64,000 bases of DNA from the NCBI GenBank assembly GCA_963605405.1, contig CAVCUP010000012.1:1-64000 (forward strand), written 5' to 3'. This stretch comes from Paratractidigestivibacter sp963605405 (GTDB taxonomy: Bacteria; Actinomycetota; Coriobacteriia; Coriobacteriales; Atopobiaceae). The translations under genes and the position numbers were made by a program. Below, piece by piece: positions 32,367 to 41,411 of the stretch; the first letter of the stretch is position 1, and every line of letters starts with the position of its first letter. Under the pieces are notes generated by a model. That model was given only the letters and a program-made list of their open reading frames with translations, was not told the origin of the DNA and did not search any database.

Positions 32367-33101
32367 ATGGGCGAGGAGTTCGCGAAGAAGACGTGCCCCC
32401 GCTGCGGGGAGAGGCTCTATGCGGACATGCGGGTGTGCTACGGGTGCCTATACGACTTCACGAGAAGCGACAACGGGCCTTCCGAGATTGCTTGCCAGCT
32501 CGATGAGCCGGAGGGTCTCGGGGGCGTGCGCGTAGACGCGCTGCCCGGGGAAACGGCGGCCGGGCCCGCGGCCGCGGAAGACGACCGTGCCGAGCGCGGG
32601 GACGAGGCCGGGGATAGGGGACAGGGCGGGCGCGATGCCGGCGACGGGCGCGGCGATGTGCCCGGCGCGGGCCCCGGCACCGTCCCGGCGCGCACGGGGG
32701 CGCGGGTCTCGCCGGCCGCCCGCGCGGCCGCGGCGGGGCCGGCGGCCCTGGCGCGCGCAGGGGCTTCCGAGGACATCGAGATCACGACGATGCTCGCCGG
32801 CACGCCCGCGTCCTCGCTCGGTCGCGTCCGCGTGACGGGAGGCGACCTGGAGGTGGACGTTCCTATGGAGGCGGGCGGGATCGCGGTGGGCCGGGGCTCG
32901 GGCAACCAGGTCGTTATCCACGACAAAGCCGTCTCCCGCCGGCATCTGCGCCTCATGCCGGCGCCGGGCGGCGTCGAGGCGTCCGACCTGGGGGCGACGA
33001 ACCCTGCGTGTTTCCGCGGGGAGCCCGTAGATGGCGCGGTGCTCGTTGCTTGGGGAGAATCGGTCCAGGTGGGCGAGGTGGTCATTACCCCACACGAGTA
33101 G
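32367..33101 (+). CDS. Zinc-ribbon and FHA-domain protein
   Basis: A 244-residue protein with an N-terminal zinc ribbon (CPRCG near residue 9 and CYGC near 23), a disordered Gly/Ala/Pro-rich middle (about 55-135) and a C-terminal FHA domain (about 160-240) with AVGRGSGNQVV and SRRHLRL, the phosphothreonine-binding Gly-Arg and Ser-Arg-Arg-His elements. FHA proteins read Ser/Thr kinase phosphorylation; placement at the end of the tad locus suggests phospho-dependent control of the pilus. No kinase gene lies in this window. Confidence 0.82.
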   Translation: MGEEFAKKTCPRCGERLYADMRVCYGCLYDFTRSDNGPSEIACQLDEPEGLGGVRVDALPGETAAGPAAAEDDRAERGDEAGDRGQGGRDAGDGRGDVPGAGPGTVPARTGARVSPAARAAAAGPAALARAGASEDIEITTMLAGTPASSLGRVRVTGGDLEVDVPMEAGGIAVGRGSGNQVVIHDKAVSRRHLRLMPAPGGVEASDLGATNPACFRGEPVDGAVLVAWGESVQVGEVVITPHE

Positions 33102-33409
33102 GGAGCCCTCCTTAGGGCGCGTTCTCCTCGGGCGGTATTGTGCGGGCCGAGGGCGGGCGGTGCTCGCCGGCCGTCCTCGGCTATTCGGGCGACTCTCGGG
33201 CGATACCTGCGGCTCCATGGCCGGGCGGCGTCGTCCCCCGCGCGGCCCGTGCGCGATTCGAATATCCGCCCGCGCCGCGAGGGACGCCTTGGGGCGCATC
33301 GTGTCCCGCCTCTTGCCGCGCCGCCCGCCGCACATGCGTCCGCGGCCCCTTCGATTTGGTATCCTCGGGCAGAGACTCCTACTTAAACCCGCCCCAGATG
33401 GAGACCGTC
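33102..33409. other. 308-bp GC-rich spacer upstream of the DUF2207 gene
   Basis: No gene is supported here: open frames run through from neighbouring coding sequence but lack ribosome sites. A weak -10-like TATCCT at 33360-33365 without a matching -35 may drive the DUF2207 gene. Confidence 0.35.
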
Positions 33410-35362
33410 ATGAAGCTGCGCCTTCGCGCTTGGGCGCCGGTCCTTTTGGCCGCCGCTTTCGCCCTGTTCCTCGCGCCCGTGTCCGCCGCTGCCCGCGAGT
33501 ACGCCGTCGTCTCCGTCGATATCGACGCGACCGTGACCTCCGACGGCGCGCTGCGCGTCTCGGAGACGAGGACCTTTGATTTCGACGGCGGCTTCAACGG
33601 CGTGTATTGGAGGATCCCCACGGGCGCGAACCCAAACAACGGCAAAGACGTTGCCCTTAGGCTCGACTCCGTCGGGGAGGGTTCGGGGCCGGGCCTCCGG
33701 GAGTTCTCGGCTTCGGGCTCGGGCGGCCGTTACACATACGAGGTCTCCGAAGAGAGCGGCTACACGCAGGTCAAGCTTTACTCGCCGCATGAGGACGAGA
33801 CCGTGAGCTTTACCGTCGTCTACGAGCTCACGGGCGTCGCCACGCGCTGGGAAGACACGGGCGAGCTCTACTGGAAGTTCGTTTCCGATGGATGGGACGT
33901 GCAGTCACAGAACGTGACCTGTACGCTGCGCCTCCCCGTGCCGGAAGGCGAGTCCGTCGTGGCGGGAGAAAACGTCCGGGCCTGGGGCCACGGGCCCCTC
34001 GACGCGACGGTCGCGTTCGACGGCGACGACATCGTCTGCGCTGTCCCGGGCGTCGGCACCGAGGAGTTCGCGGAGATTCGCGCGGTCTTCCCGGAAGCGT
34101 GGCTCGCCGACTGTGAGCGGACCGCGGGCTCAAAGCTCGAGGGCATTCTCGCCGACGAGCGGTCCTGGGCCGACGAGGCGAACGCCAGGCGCGCGAGGGC
34201 GCGCGCTCTGGACGCGGCCGGCAAGCTCGGCGCGATCGTCCTTGCCGCGGTCACGACGGTTGCCGTCGCGGCGGCGCGCGTTCGCGAGTCCCGGCAAAAC
34301 GCCCCTCGCTTCCAGGACAAGTACTTCCGCGACGTCCCCACGCGCGATCATCCCGCCGTGTTGGGGGCTCTCTACAACGGGGGAGCCATCGAGCCGAAGG
34401 AGCTCACCGCGACCCTTATGCGCCTGACCGACGCCGGCGTGCTCAGGATGGAGAAGACCTCCGCGGAGAAGAGGTCCCTCATGGGCACGAGGAAGTCGAA
34501 CGACTATCTCGTCGTCAAGCTCAGGGACGTCGCATCGGCCGAGGGCGGCGAGAAGGGCCCGACGGCGGGCTCAATCGACGCGGCCGCATGCGACATGGTG
34601 TTCAACGCGGTCGCGAAAAAGGGCGACGTGCCGGGCGCCGAGGTGCGTCTCTCCGAGTTCAAGAAGATGGCGAAGAACAGCCCCGAGGACTACGAGCAAG
34701 CATGGAACGCCTGGTCGGGCGTCGCGGAGGCGGGCTTCAAGGACCGCTTCGTGGAAGGAGCCCCTTCACAGAGAAACAAGGTGGTCATCCTCGTGCTCGG
34801 CGGCATCGACATAGCGGCCTCCATCGGGTCGCTTCTCTACTTCCTGTTCGTCCTGGGGGAGGCCTCCGTCCTCACCATGGGGCTCTCCGCCGTCTTGATG
34901 GCGGTCGGCCTCGCTGCGGTCCTCGTCGCCGCGGGCATGAAGCCGCTCAACCGGGAAGGGGTCGAGGCCAAGGCCAAGCTCGAGGCGCTGCGCCGCTGGC
35001 TCAAGGAGTTCACCAGGCTCGACGAGGCCGTGCCCGCCGACGTCGTGCTCTGGAACCGCCTGCTCGTTCTGTCCGTGGTGCTCGGGGTGTCTAAGGAGGT
35101 CATCAGGCAGCTCGAGGTCGCGGCGCCGCAGGTCTTCGAGGACCCGCTCTTCATGCCGTGCTGCTACTGGTGCTACGGCGGCTACGGCCACGGCGGCCGC
35201 CCCGCGAGCGAGGCCTTCACGAGCGGCTTCCAGTCGGCCCATAATGTGTCCGAGGCGGCGCTCGCCGCATCGTCCGACAGCTCGGGCGGCGGCGGGGGCG
35301 GAGGCTTCTCCGGCGGCGGGGGCGGAGGCTTCGGCGGGGGCGGCGGGGGCGGAGCCTTTTAG
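33410..35362 (+). CDS. DUF2207 membrane protein with a glycine-rich tail
   Basis: A 650-residue exported membrane protein. The signal sequence (KLRLRAWAPVLLAAAFALFL, cleavage near SAAA) precedes the extracytoplasmic DUF2207 domain (about 30-250), with the typical FDFDGGFNGVYWRIP. A membrane helix near 280 leads to a cytoplasmic region, then two more helices near 465-510. The C-terminus is a poly-Gly/Phe/Ser tail, common in this family and in related TPM proteins. GGAG 6 bp upstream favours the start at 33410 over the ATG at 33398. Function of the family is unknown. Confidence 0.83.
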   Translation: MKLRLRAWAPVLLAAAFALFLAPVSAAAREYAVVSVDIDATVTSDGALRVSETRTFDFDGGFNGVYWRIPTGANPNNGKDVALRLDSVGEGSGPGLREFSASGSGGRYTYEVSEESGYTQVKLYSPHEDETVSFTVVYELTGVATRWEDTGELYWKFVSDGWDVQSQNVTCTLRLPVPEGESVVAGENVRAWGHGPLDATVAFDGDDIVCAVPGVGTEEFAEIRAVFPEAWLADCERTAGSKLEGILADERSWADEANARRARARALDAAGKLGAIVLAAVTTVAVAAARVRESRQNAPRFQDKYFRDVPTRDHPAVLGALYNGGAIEPKELTATLMRLTDAGVLRMEKTSAEKRSLMGTRKSNDYLVVKLRDVASAEGGEKGPTAGSIDAAACDMVFNAVAKKGDVPGAEVRLSEFKKMAKNSPEDYEQAWNAWSGVAEAGFKDRFVEGAPSQRNKVVILVLGGIDIAASIGSLLYFLFVLGEASVLTMGLSAVLMAVGLAAVLVAAGMKPLNREGVEAKAKLEALRRWLKEFTRLDEAVPADVVLWNRLLVLSVVLGVSKEVIRQLEVAAPQVFEDPLFMPCCYWCYGGYGHGGRPASEAFTSGFQSAHNVSEAALAASSDSSGGGGGGGFSGGGGGGFGGGGGGGAF

Positions 35363-35508
35363 CCGGTCCGCCTCGCCGAGACCTGCGGCCCGGCGCCTGT
35401 CCGTCTGGCCCGTTGCCCCTCGGCGCCCGCCCGCTTGGCGCCCGCGCGACTTCCAGGTACTCTCGTCTCCGTGCGCTCTCGCCGAAACTCTTCAGAAAGG
35501 CAGCCCCG

Positions 35509-37608
35509 ATGCATCTCCGCGATTCCCAGGCCCAGCGCCTCTATCAGCTCCTTGACTTCATGACCTGCTTTGCCGCCGGCCGCTACAATCTCTGCGGCCC
35601 CGAGAGGCTTGCCCGAATCGCCGCCGGCATGGGCGACCCCGACCTGAGCTTCGAGGCGCTCGGAATGGTCTGGGACGACCCCACCGCCATCGACGACCTC
35701 CTCGCCACCAAGCCCAAAACCATCTCGGCCGCCGACCTGCGCGTCATCGAGGGCTTCAAGGATTGCCTGTGGGGCCCGCAGCTGCTCGTCGGCTTCGACG
35801 CGTCGGGCCGCGCGCTGTTCTCCGTCGGGGACCAGACGGTGGCGGTCGTCGGCCTTTCCCAAGAGATCTCCATAATGGTCAGCGGGCCCCTTCCCCAGTT
35901 CGTGGAGGTCGCGCTGCTGCCCTTCGAGGGCGTCGTCACCTATGGGGAGTCGTTCTCGGTTCCCAACCTATCCTTCGGGCCCGGCCTGAGGAAGTCCATG
36001 GCCGAGGAGGCCGCCGCGGCCCTGGCGCGCGAGCCGATCTGCGCGGCCGGGCCGTTCCGCGAGCTCGCCCGAAAGCAGAAGGAGCGTAAGAGGACCGATG
36101 AAGAGAAGCGCTTCGCGGACCGGGTCAAGCGCGAGCGCTGGGAAGCCGAGGGCAACGAGCCGCTGCCGCCCGAGGTGCGCCGCGGGTCTTTGGCGGGGCT
36201 CTCCGAGGACGAGCGCCGTGAGCGCGTGAAGGCAGGCGACGAGGAGCTCGCCCGGGTGTTCCGGCAGAGGTATCTCCAGGAGCTCAGGCGCCATGCGGGC
36301 AAGGGCGAGCCGGTGCTCGACACGCCCGCGGCCCTCACCGCCCTCAGCAAGGCCGACCTGGAGGGGTTCGCCCGGCTTCTCGGCGCGAAGGGCCTCTCCA
36401 AGCTCAACAAGAAGCAGCTCGCGGACGTCGTCGATCCTTTGCTGGACGGGGCCTCGGGGCTTCTCGCCGATGACCTCGCCTCGTGCGACGATCTCCAGTA
36501 CAGCACGGTCCTCGAGCTCTCCCGCACGTCGGGGCACATCGTCTCCGTCGGCGAGGGAGACTTCCTGCGCGACGGGGCCAAGTATAAGGAGCTCGTCCCC
36601 TGGACTCGTTTGTACCGCGCGGGCGACGGGATCGCCGTCGTGCTCCCGGACTACGCCCGCGAGGCCCTTGCGGGCGTCGACCTGCCTCGCGTGGAGGCTG
36701 AGCGCGACTTCTGCGCGAAGGTCTTCCGCTTGGCGGACATCCTCGTCGACTTCTGCGGCGTCGTGAGGCTTCCCGACTTTGCCGAGAGATTCCGCTCCTT
36801 CTACGGCTCCGATAGGTCTGACCAGGAGATTCTCGAGAAGCTCAACGATGTCGTGCTCGATCACGGCGATGATTCGCCCTTCGAGTTCTGGAGACCCTGG
36901 ACCGCCGACGGCGGGTCGGTGGAAAGGGCGGACGAGCCGGAGGCGCTTATCCACTTCACGCTCTGCGATGAGCTCATCGTGCGCGGCGCCCTCGCCGCCG
37001 GCGCCGCTGAGCCGCTTAACGGCATTGGGCAGTTCGGGTCGGAGGCGTTCCCGAAGGGCCTTGAGGGCGACGAGCTCCTCAAGAGGGCCAAGGAGGCCCT
37101 TCTTCGCCGCGACGAGCGGGTGCGCGCGCTGCTCGGCGAGCACGAGGCCAAGCGCAAAGACGGCCCCTGCCCGCTCGACCCCGCGCTGAAGACCGAGGAG
37201 GTCTATGCATGGAGAGACAAGACCCCCGAGGTCGTCAGCCTCCGCAACTGGCTTGACGCCCACGTGCCGGAGGGCGAGGACGACCTCAGGTTCGCAGATA
37301 GATGCGTCGAGCGGATCCTCGAGGCCCATACCGGCGCCCAGATGCCCACGGCATTGGTGCGGGCGGCCGACGATATGGACCTTTTCCTGCTCAGCGAGGA
37401 TCACGAGGCGCTTACCGGGAGGCTTATGGCTCTATGGTCGGCCCTGCCGAACTGGGACAACAACGGCTGGAGCCCGGATGCGCTGCACGCCAAGGTGACG
37501 GGGCGCAGGGTTTTCCGCAACCCCGACGGCACGGAGCGCAAGGTCGGCCGCAATGAGCCCTGCCCCTGCGGGAGCGGCAAGAAGTACAAGAGATGCTGCG
37601 GCCGCTAG
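35509..37608 (+). CDS. SEC-C motif protein with a Rho-N/SAP-like segment
   Basis: A 699-residue cytoplasmic protein ending in a zinc-binding SEC-C motif, NEPCPCGSGKKYKRCCG, as at the SecA C-terminus. Residues about 280-315 (ADLEGFARLLGAKGLSKLNKK) resemble a Rho N-terminal or SAP-like helix-extended module that often binds nucleic acid. A charged helical segment lies near residues 185-260. The remainder matches no family I recognise. AGAAAGG 8 bp upstream supports ATG 35509. SEC-C modules mediate contacts with ribosomes, chaperones or RNA, so a role in protein quality control or RNA metabolism is possible but unproven. Confidence 0.7.
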   Translation: MHLRDSQAQRLYQLLDFMTCFAAGRYNLCGPERLARIAAGMGDPDLSFEALGMVWDDPTAIDDLLATKPKTISAADLRVIEGFKDCLWGPQLLVGFDASGRALFSVGDQTVAVVGLSQEISIMVSGPLPQFVEVALLPFEGVVTYGESFSVPNLSFGPGLRKSMAEEAAAALAREPICAAGPFRELARKQKERKRTDEEKRFADRVKRERWEAEGNEPLPPEVRRGSLAGLSEDERRERVKAGDEELARVFRQRYLQELRRHAGKGEPVLDTPAALTALSKADLEGFARLLGAKGLSKLNKKQLADVVDPLLDGASGLLADDLASCDDLQYSTVLELSRTSGHIVSVGEGDFLRDGAKYKELVPWTRLYRAGDGIAVVLPDYAREALAGVDLPRVEAERDFCAKVFRLADILVDFCGVVRLPDFAERFRSFYGSDRSDQEILEKLNDVVLDHGDDSPFEFWRPWTADGGSVERADEPEALIHFTLCDELIVRGALAAGAAEPLNGIGQFGSEAFPKGLEGDELLKRAKEALLRRDERVRALLGEHEAKRKDGPCPLDPALKTEEVYAWRDKTPEVVSLRNWLDAHVPEGEDDLRFADRCVERILEAHTGAQMPTALVRAADDMDLFLLSEDHEALTGRLMALWSALPNWDNNGWSPDALHAKVTGRRVFRNPDGTERKVGRNEPCPCGSGKKYKRCCGR

Positions 37609-37651
37609 GCCCGAGACCCCGGTCTCGCCCAACCGCGCAACCGAGAAAAGA

Positions 37652-37684
37652 AGCGCCCGCCGCCGATCCTCGGCGACGGGCGCT
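37652..37684 (-). terminator. Terminator between convergent genes, oriented for the MFS gene
   Basis: AGCGCCCG (37652-37659) pairs with CGGGCGCT (37677-37684); after one mismatch five more pairs lead to loop ATCCT. On the minus strand it is followed by TCTTTTC. The plus-strand tail lacks a T run, but the hairpin may act on both transcripts. Confidence 0.75.
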
Positions 37685-37766
37685 CATATAAGGCGCGTCC
37701 GCGGGGTAAATAGAACGATTACCTGCTCAATCGCGAATCCCTCACTGCTCTCTCCCTTCTCGGCGC

Positions 37767-39011
37767 CTACTGCCCGTCGGCTTCTGCGGCCCCGCGGTCG
37801 GGGACCTTCATCATCATGAGGAAGCCGATAACGAAGAGGATCGCGATGCTCATGACGCCGAGGCTCGAGTTGCCCGTGATCGCGGTGAAGGTGCCCACGA
37901 GGAACGTGCCGAGGATAGCGGCGTACTTTCCGAAGATGTCGAAGAACCCGAAGTACTCGTTCGAGCGCTCCTTGGGGCAGAGCTTGCCGAACTCGGAGCG
38001 CGAGAGCGCCTGGATTCCGCCCTGGAACATGCCGACGAGAATCGCGAGAATCCAGAACTCGGTCGCCGTGCGCAGGAACAGCGCGGCAAAGAGCGTGATC
38101 CCGAAGTACGCGGCGATGGCCACGAGCAGCATTCTGCGCGTGCCGTGCTTGGACGAGAGCTTGCCGTAGATGATGGCCGACGGGAACGCCACGAACTGCG
38201 TGACGAGAAGCGCCAGCACGAGCTGCGTCGAGTCGATGCCGAGGTCGGTGCCGTAGCTCGTCGAGAGCTTGATGATGGTGTGGACGCCGTCGATATAGAA
38301 GAAGTAGGCGATCATGTAGTACTTGATGGCCTTGTTCGCCCACATCTCCTTAACCGTGGCGCCGATGCCCGTGACGGCCTTGCTGAGGGCATGGTCCTCG
38401 CGGGGCTTGAAGTGTTTCTGCTGGATATTGCGCAGCATCGGAACGGTGAAGGCGAGCCACCACGCGGCGGTGATCGCGAAGGCGATCTGCATGGCGGTCT
38501 GCAGGCCGAGCCCGAGCTTCTCGTAGTTGAGCACCACGAGCAGGCACGCTATGAACGGCACGCAGCTGCCGATGTAGCCCCAGGCGTAACCCAGGCTCGA
38601 GACCTCGTCCATGCGGTCGTCCGTCGTGGTGTCGATGAGCAGCGCGTCGTAGAAGACCATGGAGGAGTTGAGCGCCACGGAGCTGATCACGTAGATGACG
38701 AGAAACGCCATCGCGCTCGTGGGGAAGCCCATCGCGACCGTGGCGACGACGCCCGTGCCCACACAGCCTGCGATGAACTTCTTCTTCATGCCCTCCATGT
38801 CCGCAATGGAGCCGAGGACGGGCATGAGCAGCGCGATGATCAGCGAGGCGATGGTCTCGGCGTAGCTCCATGCGACCACGGTGTCGCCGTCAGGGGAGAG
38901 CGAGGCGAAGTAGATGGGGATCACGCTCGTGGCGAGAAGGACGAGCGCGGAGTTGCCCACGTCGTACATGATCCAGGTCTTCTCGGCGCGGGTGAGCTTC
39001 TTCTTGGCCAT
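37767..39011 (-). CDS. MFS transporter, Atg22/UMF1-type
   Basis: A 414-residue membrane protein with about twelve helices. The N-terminal TWIMYDVGNSA and the SRSEFGKLCP...EYFGFFD stretch near residue 345 are typical of the Atg22/UMF1 branch of the major facilitator superfamily, whose substrates in bacteria are mostly unknown (yeast Atg22 effluxes amino acids). GGAG lies 6 bp before the ATG at 39011; a TTG five codons earlier is less likely. It is transcribed opposite to its neighbours. Confidence 0.85.
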   Translation of the reverse strand: MAKKKLTRAEKTWIMYDVGNSALVLLATSVIPIYFASLSPDGDTVVAWSYAETIASLIIALLMPVLGSIADMEGMKKKFIAGCVGTGVVATVAMGFPTSAMAFLVIYVISSVALNSSMVFYDALLIDTTTDDRMDEVSSLGYAWGYIGSCVPFIACLLVVLNYEKLGLGLQTAMQIAFAITAAWWLAFTVPMLRNIQQKHFKPREDHALSKAVTGIGATVKEMWANKAIKYYMIAYFFYIDGVHTIIKLSTSYGTDLGIDSTQLVLALLVTQFVAFPSAIIYGKLSSKHGTRRMLLVAIAAYFGITLFAALFLRTATEFWILAILVGMFQGGIQALSRSEFGKLCPKERSNEYFGFFDIFGKYAAILGTFLVGTFTAITGNSSLGVMSIAILFVIGFLMMMKVPDRGAAEADGQ

Positions 39012-39210
39012 GGTCGCTCCGTCCAAAGTCGACGTCCGTTCGAAAGAAACATATGTGAGTACTTTATCCCCTTATGCGCGCAATCCGGCGGACTCGGCCG
39101 TAAGGGTTGGGTAAATGCCCGCAGATGGTGGTGTTTTGCCCCGGCCCGTCCCCGAAGCGCTGCGCTGGGGCATAATCGAGGCCAATGTATCTATGAGAAG
39201 GGACCCCGCG

Positions 39211-40173
39211 ATGCCCGCCATCCTCACCCACGACTTCTTTGGAAAGAGCGTCCTCGACGACGTCTCCAAGCTCCTCTCGTTCGAGTCTGAGGACGAGAGG
39301 CGCGCCTTCCTGCTGGGCAACCAGGGCCCCGACCCGCTGTTCTACCTGTGCGTGGACCCGCTCATGTCCAAGTGGGAGCCGCTCGGCAACGTGATGCACG
39401 ACGCCCGCCCGGCCCGTCTCCTGTGCGCCATGCACGAGGCCGCCGAGCGCCTCGAGGGCTCCGACCGCATCGTCGCGCGCGCCTACGTGGCGGGCTTCAC
39501 CTGCCATTACCTTCTCGACCGCTCCGTGCACCCGCTCGTGTACTACTGGCAGGAGGGACTTACGCGCGCAGGCGTCGAGGGCCTGGGGCCCGAGTCCGGG
39601 CAGTTCGTTCACGCCGAGGTCGAGCGCGACTTCGACGAGGCGGTCCTGTGGGGCTTCGAGCACAAGACCGTCGCGGAGTACCGTCCCTATGAGGAGGTCC
39701 TCAAGGCGAGCCATCGCGTGCTCGCGGCGGTGGACAAAGTCTACTTCTATGTCGCGCTGTGGGCCTTCGGCCAGGCGATAGACCCGAGGACGTTCTCCAC
39801 GGCCGTGCACGAGTTCCGCCTGGTCCAGCGTGTGTTCTACTCCAAGGGCGGCAAGGCCCGCGTGCTCGCGCGCGTCGAGCGGCTGGCGCGCGGCGGCGGC
39901 CACTCCCTTCTCGGCGCGATGTCCCACCGTGTCCGCGCCGAGGCGAGAAGCGACTTCGACAACCACCTGCACCGAGCCTGGGAGAATCCCTTCACGGGTG
40001 CGGTGAGCAGCGACTCGTTCGAGGAGCTCTTCCGTGCGGCCCAGGCCTGCGTGCTGCCGGCTCTCGACTCGATGTTCTCCGGCGAGTTCGGCGAGAGGGA
40101 GGCCGAGGAGCTCACGGGCAACCTCAACTTCGGCGGCAAGCCCGTGGACCCGGACGGCGCCGTCGAGTGGTGA
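39211..40173 (+). CDS. Zinc-dependent phospholipase C-like protein
   Basis: A 320-residue protein with several features of the zinc-dependent phospholipase C/S1-P1 nuclease-like fold: an N-terminal ILTHDFFG, FLLGNQGPDPLF, GFTCHYLLDRSVHP and FVHAEVERDFD, supplying His and Asp residues for a multi-zinc site. There is no signal peptide, unlike secreted phospholipases C, so it is probably an intracellular member of uncertain substrate. AGAAGGGA 8 bp upstream selects ATG 39211 over in-frame ATGs at 39115 and 39193. An ATAAT box at about 39171-39175 may belong to its promoter. Confidence 0.7.
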   Translation: MPAILTHDFFGKSVLDDVSKLLSFESEDERRAFLLGNQGPDPLFYLCVDPLMSKWEPLGNVMHDARPARLLCAMHEAAERLEGSDRIVARAYVAGFTCHYLLDRSVHPLVYYWQEGLTRAGVEGLGPESGQFVHAEVERDFDEAVLWGFEHKTVAEYRPYEEVLKASHRVLAAVDKVYFYVALWAFGQAIDPRTFSTAVHEFRLVQRVFYSKGGKARVLARVERLARGGGHSLLGAMSHRVRAEARSDFDNHLHRAWENPFTGAVSSDSFEELFRAAQACVLPALDSMFSGEFGEREAEELTGNLNFGGKPVDPDGAVEW

Positions 40174-40238
40174 TGCGCGCGGCGCGACGCCCACAAGGGC
40201 CGGTCTGGGCCCAATCGAGCCCCCGACCTCGGAAAGGC

Positions 40239-40260
40239 GCGCACGCCGGTGCGTCTTTTC
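40239..40260 (+). terminator. Weak candidate terminator after the phospholipase-like gene
   Basis: GCGCAC (40239-40244) and GTGCGT (40249-40254) form a 6-bp stem with loop GCCG, followed by CTTTTC. It is shorter than the other terminators here. The rest of the 255-bp gap contains no supported gene. Confidence 0.4.
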
Positions 40261-40428
40261 GCGCCTAGGCGAGGGGCGTCGCCGGCACGGGCCCCGTCTT
40301 TCTCATGACGCGCCGCAGTCGCGATGGCGCGCCGCCGTTCGGCATGCCGCTGGGGATTCTCGCCGGCCGAGAGGCCCGTCGCGGTTAAGCTAATCCAGGT
40401 ATTCGAGCGATTAACGAGAGAGGCGAGC

Positions 40429-41241
40429 GTGTCCACGTATGTGTTTTCCGATGTGCACGGCCATGCCGCGCCCCTGGCGCGCGCGATTGAGCGCATCGCC
40501 CCCGCTCCCGACGACATCTTCTATTGCCTGGGAGACATGATCGACCGCGGCCCCGACCCGCTCGGCGTCATCGAACAGGTGCGCGCCCTTCCCAACTGCC
40601 GCGTCCTTATGGGCAACCACGAGGACCTCATGCTCGCCTGCATGGGCGACCGCGAGGCTCCCATCGACTCCGTCAACGCCGCCAACTGGGGCCTTAACGG
40701 GGGGATCGTGACCTCGGAGGCCCTTGCCGGGCTGAGCGAGGCCGAGGCGGACGAGATCGTGGCCTGGGTCGCCTCCTTGCCGCGCTGCGCCCACGTTAAG
40801 GTGGGGGAGAGGCGCTATATCCTCACGCACGCGGGCATAGATCCCTGCCGCATCGAGGGCGAGGGGCCCTGGGACACCGACGAGGCGATCGACGCGCTGC
40901 TCACCGCGCAGGACCCCGAGGACCTCGTGTGGATTCGCGAGGAGTTCTGGGGGACCCACACCGGGCTCATCGGCGAGGACGGCTCCGGCCCTGTGGTCGT
41001 GGCGGGTCATACCCCCACGCCCTACCTGGGCACGATCGCCGACGAGCCCGAGCTCGCGGTCCGCGACGAGGAGGGGCGCGCGCTTCTCGTCAAACTCGGC
41101 GCCGACGAGTCCACGGGCGGGGTGCCCGACCGTTGGGACATCGACGCGGGCGCCGCCGGCGGCGCGGGCTTCGGGCGCGTCTGCGTGCTGCGCCTGGACG
41201 ATGGCGAGGCCTTCTACGAGGACATTCTCCCCGGCGAGTAG
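40429..41241 (+). CDS. Metallophosphoesterase of the PPP/ApaH type
   Basis: A 270-residue calcineurin-like phosphatase. The metal and phosphate motifs are all present: SDVHGH near residue 7, GDMIDRGPDP near 35, MGNHEDL near 62, THAGIDP near 130 and VAGHTPT near 190. This order defines the bacterial PPP family, which includes Ser/Thr protein phosphatases and diadenosine tetraphosphatases; substrate cannot be chosen. The GTG at 40429 follows GAGAGAGGCGAG; the upstream in-frame ATG extension is unlikely. Confidence 0.85.
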   Translation: MSTYVFSDVHGHAAPLARAIERIAPAPDDIFYCLGDMIDRGPDPLGVIEQVRALPNCRVLMGNHEDLMLACMGDREAPIDSVNAANWGLNGGIVTSEALAGLSEAEADEIVAWVASLPRCAHVKVGERRYILTHAGIDPCRIEGEGPWDTDEAIDALLTAQDPEDLVWIREEFWGTHTGLIGEDGSGPVVVAGHTPTPYLGTIADEPELAVRDEEGRALLVKLGADESTGGVPDRWDIDAGAAGGAGFGRVCVLRLDDGEAFYEDILPGE

Positions 41242-41330
41242 GCGGCGTCGGCGGCAGCTCCGGCGACTGCGCCGAGAGACGCGCCCCTGCTGGGCCGCAT
41301 GCCTGAATTGCCAATCGTCCAAAGGACCGG

Positions 41331-41364
41331 AAACCGGCGTCCTTACGAGGGATGCCGGTTTTTT
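41331..41364 (+). terminator. Intrinsic terminator after the metallophosphoesterase
   Basis: AAACCGGC (41331-41338) pairs with GCCGGTTT (41354-41361), extended inward by five pairs including two G-U, and the T run continues to 41364. It also separates the convergent histidine phosphatase gene. Confidence 0.85.
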
Positions 41365-41411
41365 GTTGCGCGCCGCCTCGTTGGCGTCGGGGCGAAGAGA
41401 CGACCCTGCTG

